NCBI RefSeq assembly: GCF_036289405.1
Contig: NZ_JAYFFI010000006.1
Span: forward strand, 38,708 to 102,707
Direction: 5' to 3'
DNA length: 64,000 nucleotides
Source: Pseudoramibacter faecis
Lineage (GTDB): Bacteria; Bacillota; Clostridia; Eubacteriales; Eubacteriaceae
This document shows positions 61,003-64,000 of this stretch, one piece after another. Position numbers and translations under genes: made by a program. Within the stretch, counting starts at the first letter, position 1. Each line of letters begins with the position of its first letter. Under the pieces are notes generated by a model. That model was not told the DNA's origin. It was given only the letters and a program-made list of their open reading frames with translations, and did no database searches.

Positions 61003-62502
61003 TTAATACCGCTCCTTCAGCAGGCGATGGTCGTCGAGCTCGGCCGGCGCCGCGATAGCCCGGCGGGCGATTTTGCCATTTGGCGTCCGCGGCAGGCGCT
61101 CCAACTGGAAGAGCGCCGTCGGCACCATGTAATAGGGCATTTTTTCCTTCAAGAAGGCTTTGATCGCCTTCACATCGAGTGTCGTGTCTGCTTCAAAATA
61201 CCCACAGAGAATATTGGTGCCGCCTCTGTCCGTGAAGGATTTAACGCAGACCTCGCCGATGCCCTCAAACTGGCGCACCTGCCGTTCGACCTCGTCGATC
61301 TCGACGCGAAACCCGCGAATCTTCACCATGTTGTCCTTTCGGCAAACATAATGATAAATGCCGTCGGTATCCGCCCGCACAATATCGCCGCTTTTGTAGA
61401 GCCAGCTGAAGGCCGGCTCGTCAGAAAACGGGTTGCGAATAAAATGCTCCGCCGTCTTCTTTTCGTTGTGCAGATAGCCCCGAGCCACTTGTTCCGAAGC
61501 GAGCCACAATTCGCCTTCTGCCCCGGCTGGCACCGGGACCCCAGACGCATCCACCACGTAGCCGCGAATATCATCATTTAATCGGCCGATGGGGTAGGCA
61601 CTTCGGGTGTCGGTAATTTCGTAGGCGGCGATCATGGCCGTCAGCTCCGACGAGCCGTAAACATTGAGGATGCGATAGGAGGCTTTCTTTAAATTTCTGG
61701 CCATCTCGCTGCCCACGATCAAAAGGCGCAGCTTCGTCTGGCCGTCGTCAATCTGTTGAAACTTGACGGCCATGTGGGGCGGCAAAAAGGTGATGGTGAT
61801 CGCTTCCGATTTGTAAAACCGCTGCAGTTCGTCGATATGTCTTCTCACCTCTCGGGGAATGATCACGGCCGTGCATCCCAGACACAGCGCGGCATACAAA
61901 TCAAAGACCGACGCGACAAAACTAAAACTCGGGAAAATGGCATAGATGTCGTCATCCGTTAACCCAAACCGATCAAAATTGCCGATGGACGCCATCACAT
62001 TGCGATGTTCGATCATCACGCCCTTGGGACTGGCTGTCGTGCTGGACGTATAAATCAGCACGGCCAGTCCGTCGCGAAGCGATAAATCAATGTGTTCTTT
62101 TTTTGAAGGGTCCACCCGGCGATAAAAATCTTTATCCAAAATGAAGCGACAGCGACACTCTTCCACGATCCTTTTCTTGGTCTCGGCGGGATAATTATAA
62201 TCGATATAGGTATACGCGCCGCCGGCTTTCCAGATGCCGATCATGGCCACGACGGAACAAACAGACTGCCCGGCCGCAATGCCGACGATCTCTCCCGGCT
62301 GCATGCCGGCCTCCACCAGCGCGTAGGCCAATGCGTTTGTTTCTTCCTCCAGTTGTCGATAGGTCAGTTTGCGATTGGCCTCCTTCACCGCAATTTTATC
62401 CGGGTAACACCTGACCGTCGCTTTCAGCAATTCGCAAAACGTCCATTGCTCAAAACGTTCCGGATGCTCGGTTAAATCTTTAGACCGATGACATGTTTCC
62501 AT
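61003..62502 (-). CDS. Stand-alone adenylate-forming ligase resembling an NRPS adenylation domain
   Basis: 499 residues. Core motifs: A3 IYTSSTTASPKGVMIEHRNV, A5 NVYGSSELTAM, A7 YKSGDIVRAD, A8 VKIRGFRVEIDEVE, A10 PRTPNGKIARRA with the catalytic Lys. The overall length and the YTSSTTASPKG and K(I)RGFRVE signatures fit amino-acid adenylating domains/DltA more than fatty-acyl-CoA ligases. No carrier-protein domain follows. It probably activates the substrate of this operon as an adenylate and passes it to CoA or to a carrier encoded elsewhere. Confidence 0.85.
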   Translation of the reverse strand: METCHRSKDLTEHPERFEQWTFCELLKATVRCYPDKIAVKEANRKLTYRQLEEETNALAYALVEAGMQPGEIVGIAAGQSVCSVVAMIGIWKAGGAYTYIDYNYPAETKKRIVEECRCRFILDKDFYRRVDPSKKEHIDLSLRDGLAVLIYTSSTTASPKGVMIEHRNVMASIGNFDRFGLTDDDIYAIFPSFSFVASVFDLYAALCLGCTAVIIPREVRRHIDELQRFYKSEAITITFLPPHMAVKFQQIDDGQTKLRLLIVGSEMARNLKKASYRILNVYGSSELTAMIAAYEITDTRSAYPIGRLNDDIRGYVVDASGVPVPAGAEGELWLASEQVARGYLHNEKKTAEHFIRNPFSDEPAFSWLYKSGDIVRADTDGIYHYVCRKDNMVKIRGFRVEIDEVERQVRQFEGIGEVCVKSFTDRGGTNILCGYFEADTTLDVKAIKAFLKEKMPYYMVPTALFQLERLPRTPNGKIARRAIAAPAELDDHRLLKERY

Positions 62503-62530
62503 TGGAATTCCCTTCTTATTTTTCGCGGGC

Positions 62531-63790
62531 CTATCCGTTGCTCTTCACTTTCTTTCTGACGACAAATGCTGCGATCAATGAGATGATCGCCAGCACGCAG
62601 CCCACCATGAACGCCGCCGAATAGTCGCCGCCGTGACTCATGGTGACCGCGACCCGCGGCCCGATCAGACCGGCAATCCCGAACATCAAATACATCACGC
62701 CGTAGTTTTCGGTGATGTATTTTGAACCGAACAAGTCGGCCGTGATCGGGGTGATCGTCCCGCCGAAGCCGCCGTAGCAAAGCGCAACCAGCGCCATGCA
62801 CACCACCGTCATCGTCTTTGAAGGCGAAGTGGCCAAAAGCCCCATCGCTACCGCCGGAATGGCGCAGATGATGCAGATCGTCACGTATTTATCGGTGTGG
62901 TCCGTCACCGCGCCCCACAGGATCCGACCGATCATGCTCATGAAAGAGAGCAGCGAAGCGTAAATCGCGGCCCGCGTCATCGTCAGACCGAAGCCGCTGC
63001 TCATGATCTGTGTGCACTGGCTGATGACCATCATCCCGGAGGTCAGCCCGAAGGCGAAGGTCACCGCCGCCACATAAAACATGCTGGTCTTCACCATCTG
63101 GCCCCGGTTTAAGTCCTTCACCATCCGGGTCTTCGGCACATCGTCGGCGTCTGCCGCCTTGTCAGCGCCGCCGCTGCCCTGGGCGCGTTTGTATTCCACA
63201 TAGCCCTCCGGCACCGGCCGGATGATCGCCCCGCAGATCGCGAGGACAATCAGGCAGGCCGCCCCGATGACGATAAAGGCCTGGCGCATGCCCTGGCCCG
63301 CGATCATATTGGCGAGCACCGGCGACCAGATCATGGCCGATCCGCCGTAAACCCCAGCGAAAAGCCCGGAGGCGATCCCCGTTTTTTCCGGGAAGACCGA
63401 AGCCGAATAGCCCATCATCGTGGGATACATCAGCCCGGTGCCGACGCCGGTCATCAGGCCGTACACGACAAAGAGCATCGCGATGTTCGCCACAAAGCCG
63501 CTTAAAATATAACCGACGCCGAAGAGCGCCGCGCCGATCACCACCAGCTGATTCGCTTTTAAATGCTTGGTGAAGCCGCCCAAGATCGTCGGCGACATGG
63601 TCGAGCATAAGACCGTCAGCGTGTAGCAAAGCGCCACCGTCGCCGTCACCGATTCGCCGCCCAGCGCCTGCACGAAGGGTGTCTGGACGACAGACCAGGT
63701 ATACCCGATCCCCAAGATAAAGCAAACCACCAGCCCCGCGATATAATACAGGGTTTTTTTACTTTCAAATGTCTTATATTCTGCGTTCAT
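62531..63790 (-). CDS. MFS transporter, oxalate/formate antiporter (OFA) family
   Basis: 419 residues, 12 hydrophobic segments, cytoplasmic loop in the middle (about residues 195-235). LGIGYTWSVVQTPFVQALGG at the start and YPTMMGYSASVFPEKTGIAS are typical of OFA transporters, which exchange or import small carboxylates. As the first complete gene of the operon it likely brings in the acid that the ligase activates. Confidence 0.9.
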   Translation of the reverse strand: MNAEYKTFESKKTLYYIAGLVVCFILGIGYTWSVVQTPFVQALGGESVTATVALCYTLTVLCSTMSPTILGGFTKHLKANQLVVIGAALFGVGYILSGFVANIAMLFVVYGLMTGVGTGLMYPTMMGYSASVFPEKTGIASGLFAGVYGGSAMIWSPVLANMIAGQGMRQAFIVIGAACLIVLAICGAIIRPVPEGYVEYKRAQGSGGADKAADADDVPKTRMVKDLNRGQMVKTSMFYVAAVTFAFGLTSGMMVISQCTQIMSSGFGLTMTRAAIYASLLSFMSMIGRILWGAVTDHTDKYVTICIICAIPAVAMGLLATSPSKTMTVVCMALVALCYGGFGGTITPITADLFGSKYITENYGVMYLMFGIAGLIGPRVAVTMSHGGDYSAAFMVGCVLAIISLIAAFVVRKKVKSNG

Positions 63791-63874
63791 TTTCTCTCTC
63801 CTAAGGCATTTGCACCGAGCCAGAGCATACTTGTCTCGGGGCGAAGCGCAGCCTCGTCCCGGGACATGGGCGCG

Positions 63875-64000
63875 CTATTTCTGCGTTTTCTTAAAGCGGT
63901 CGAGCATGGCCCGCGGCGTCGCCGTCGCCCGTTCGTATCGCGGACAGTCCACCCCGTCGAAGCCCGCCAGATATTTGGCGATCTTCTTGAGCTCTTCCAG
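63875..64000 (-). CDS. C-terminal fragment of an unidentified protein
   Basis: The last 41 codons of a gene that begins outside the window, ending ...RYERATATPRAMLDRFKKTQ and one more Lys. It reads toward the MFS gene with an 84-bp gap and is probably part of the same operon. Too short to assign; the tail is basic and helical. Confidence 0.5.
   Translation of the reverse strand: MEELKKIAKYLAGFDGVDCPRYERATATPRAMLDRFKKTQK

Noticed and set aside
59176..64000. Classical bile-acid 7-alpha-dehydroxylation (bai) operon
   Set aside because: SDR, transporter and CoA-transferase remnants recall baiA, baiG and baiF, but baiB-, baiCD-, baiE- and baiH-type genes are not visible and the ligase is of the amino-acid adenylating type.

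Overview
The window reads as chromosomal DNA of a fairly G+C-rich Bacillota (Clostridia) bacterium. The best guess is a member of the Eubacteriaceae such as Pseudoramibacter or Eubacterium, but this is inferred from gene content only and no taxonomic search was run. Supporting traits are strong purine-rich ribosome binding sites, sigma-A promoters with 17-bp spacing, a TPP riboswitch before thiW-thiM, a Rex operator before an iron alcohol dehydrogenase, a CTP-type attenuator before pyrG, and the cluster dnaX-ybaB-recR-ptsI-ptsH.

Layout. 1-1412 (minus): the end of a D-threonate-type catabolic pair (pdxA2 and a truncated four-carbon sugar-acid kinase). 1606-3363 (plus): TPP-riboswitch-controlled thiamine salvage. 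3468-5307: LACC1/YfiH-type enzyme, a small membrane protein and a LOG-family phosphoribohydrolase. 5372-9099 (minus): DUF554 membrane protein and the MetQ / MetN-MetI methionine importer; metQ is preceded by a 25-codon ORF and a promoter carrying an inverted repeat. 9239-11069 (minus): NUDIX hydrolase and Rex-controlled alcohol dehydrogenase. 11050-17895 is accessory and decaying: two partial copies of a phage scaffold gene flank a frameshifted metallo-hydrolase, a dead ABC exporter (permease and ATPase with several stops) and a frameshifted TetR regulator; then come a small phage gene and a phage minor capsid gene whose 5' end is cut off exactly at a CRISPR array. 17896-28571 (minus): a complete type I-E CRISPR-Cas system, cas3-cse1-cse2-cas7-cas5-cas6-cas1-cas2::dnaQ followed by 16 repeats and 15 spacers. 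28680-30150 holds a broken SorC-type regulator and a small secreted/membrane gene pair.

30364-36410 (minus): PepD dipeptidase, a stand-alone PqqD-like protein, an OPT-family transporter and NAD synthetase. 36437-36786 is a non-coding, AT-rich patch with four perfect and several near DnaA boxes, all in one orientation, inside a 14-bp direct repeat. 36848-38584: pyrG with its attenuator. 38611-47041: FGGY kinase, exonuclease III, the isoprenoid pair dxr-dxs, rarA and trpS. 47178-55130 (minus): an EF-G-like GTPase, two small envelope/stress-type proteins, HPr, enzyme I, recR, ybaB and dnaX. 55418-56786: an EamA permease and a cupin.

56849-64000 (minus) is a catabolic or biosynthetic acyl-CoA operon: an unidentified partial gene, an OFA-type MFS transporter, a stand-alone adenylate-forming ligase resembling an NRPS A domain, a FabK/nitronate-monooxygenase flavoprotein, an SDR dehydrogenase, an acyl-CoA dehydrogenase, a PaaG-like crotonase and the stub of a CaiB/BaiF CoA-transferase. 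The parts form import, activation, oxidation/reduction and isomerisation steps for an unknown carboxylic acid.
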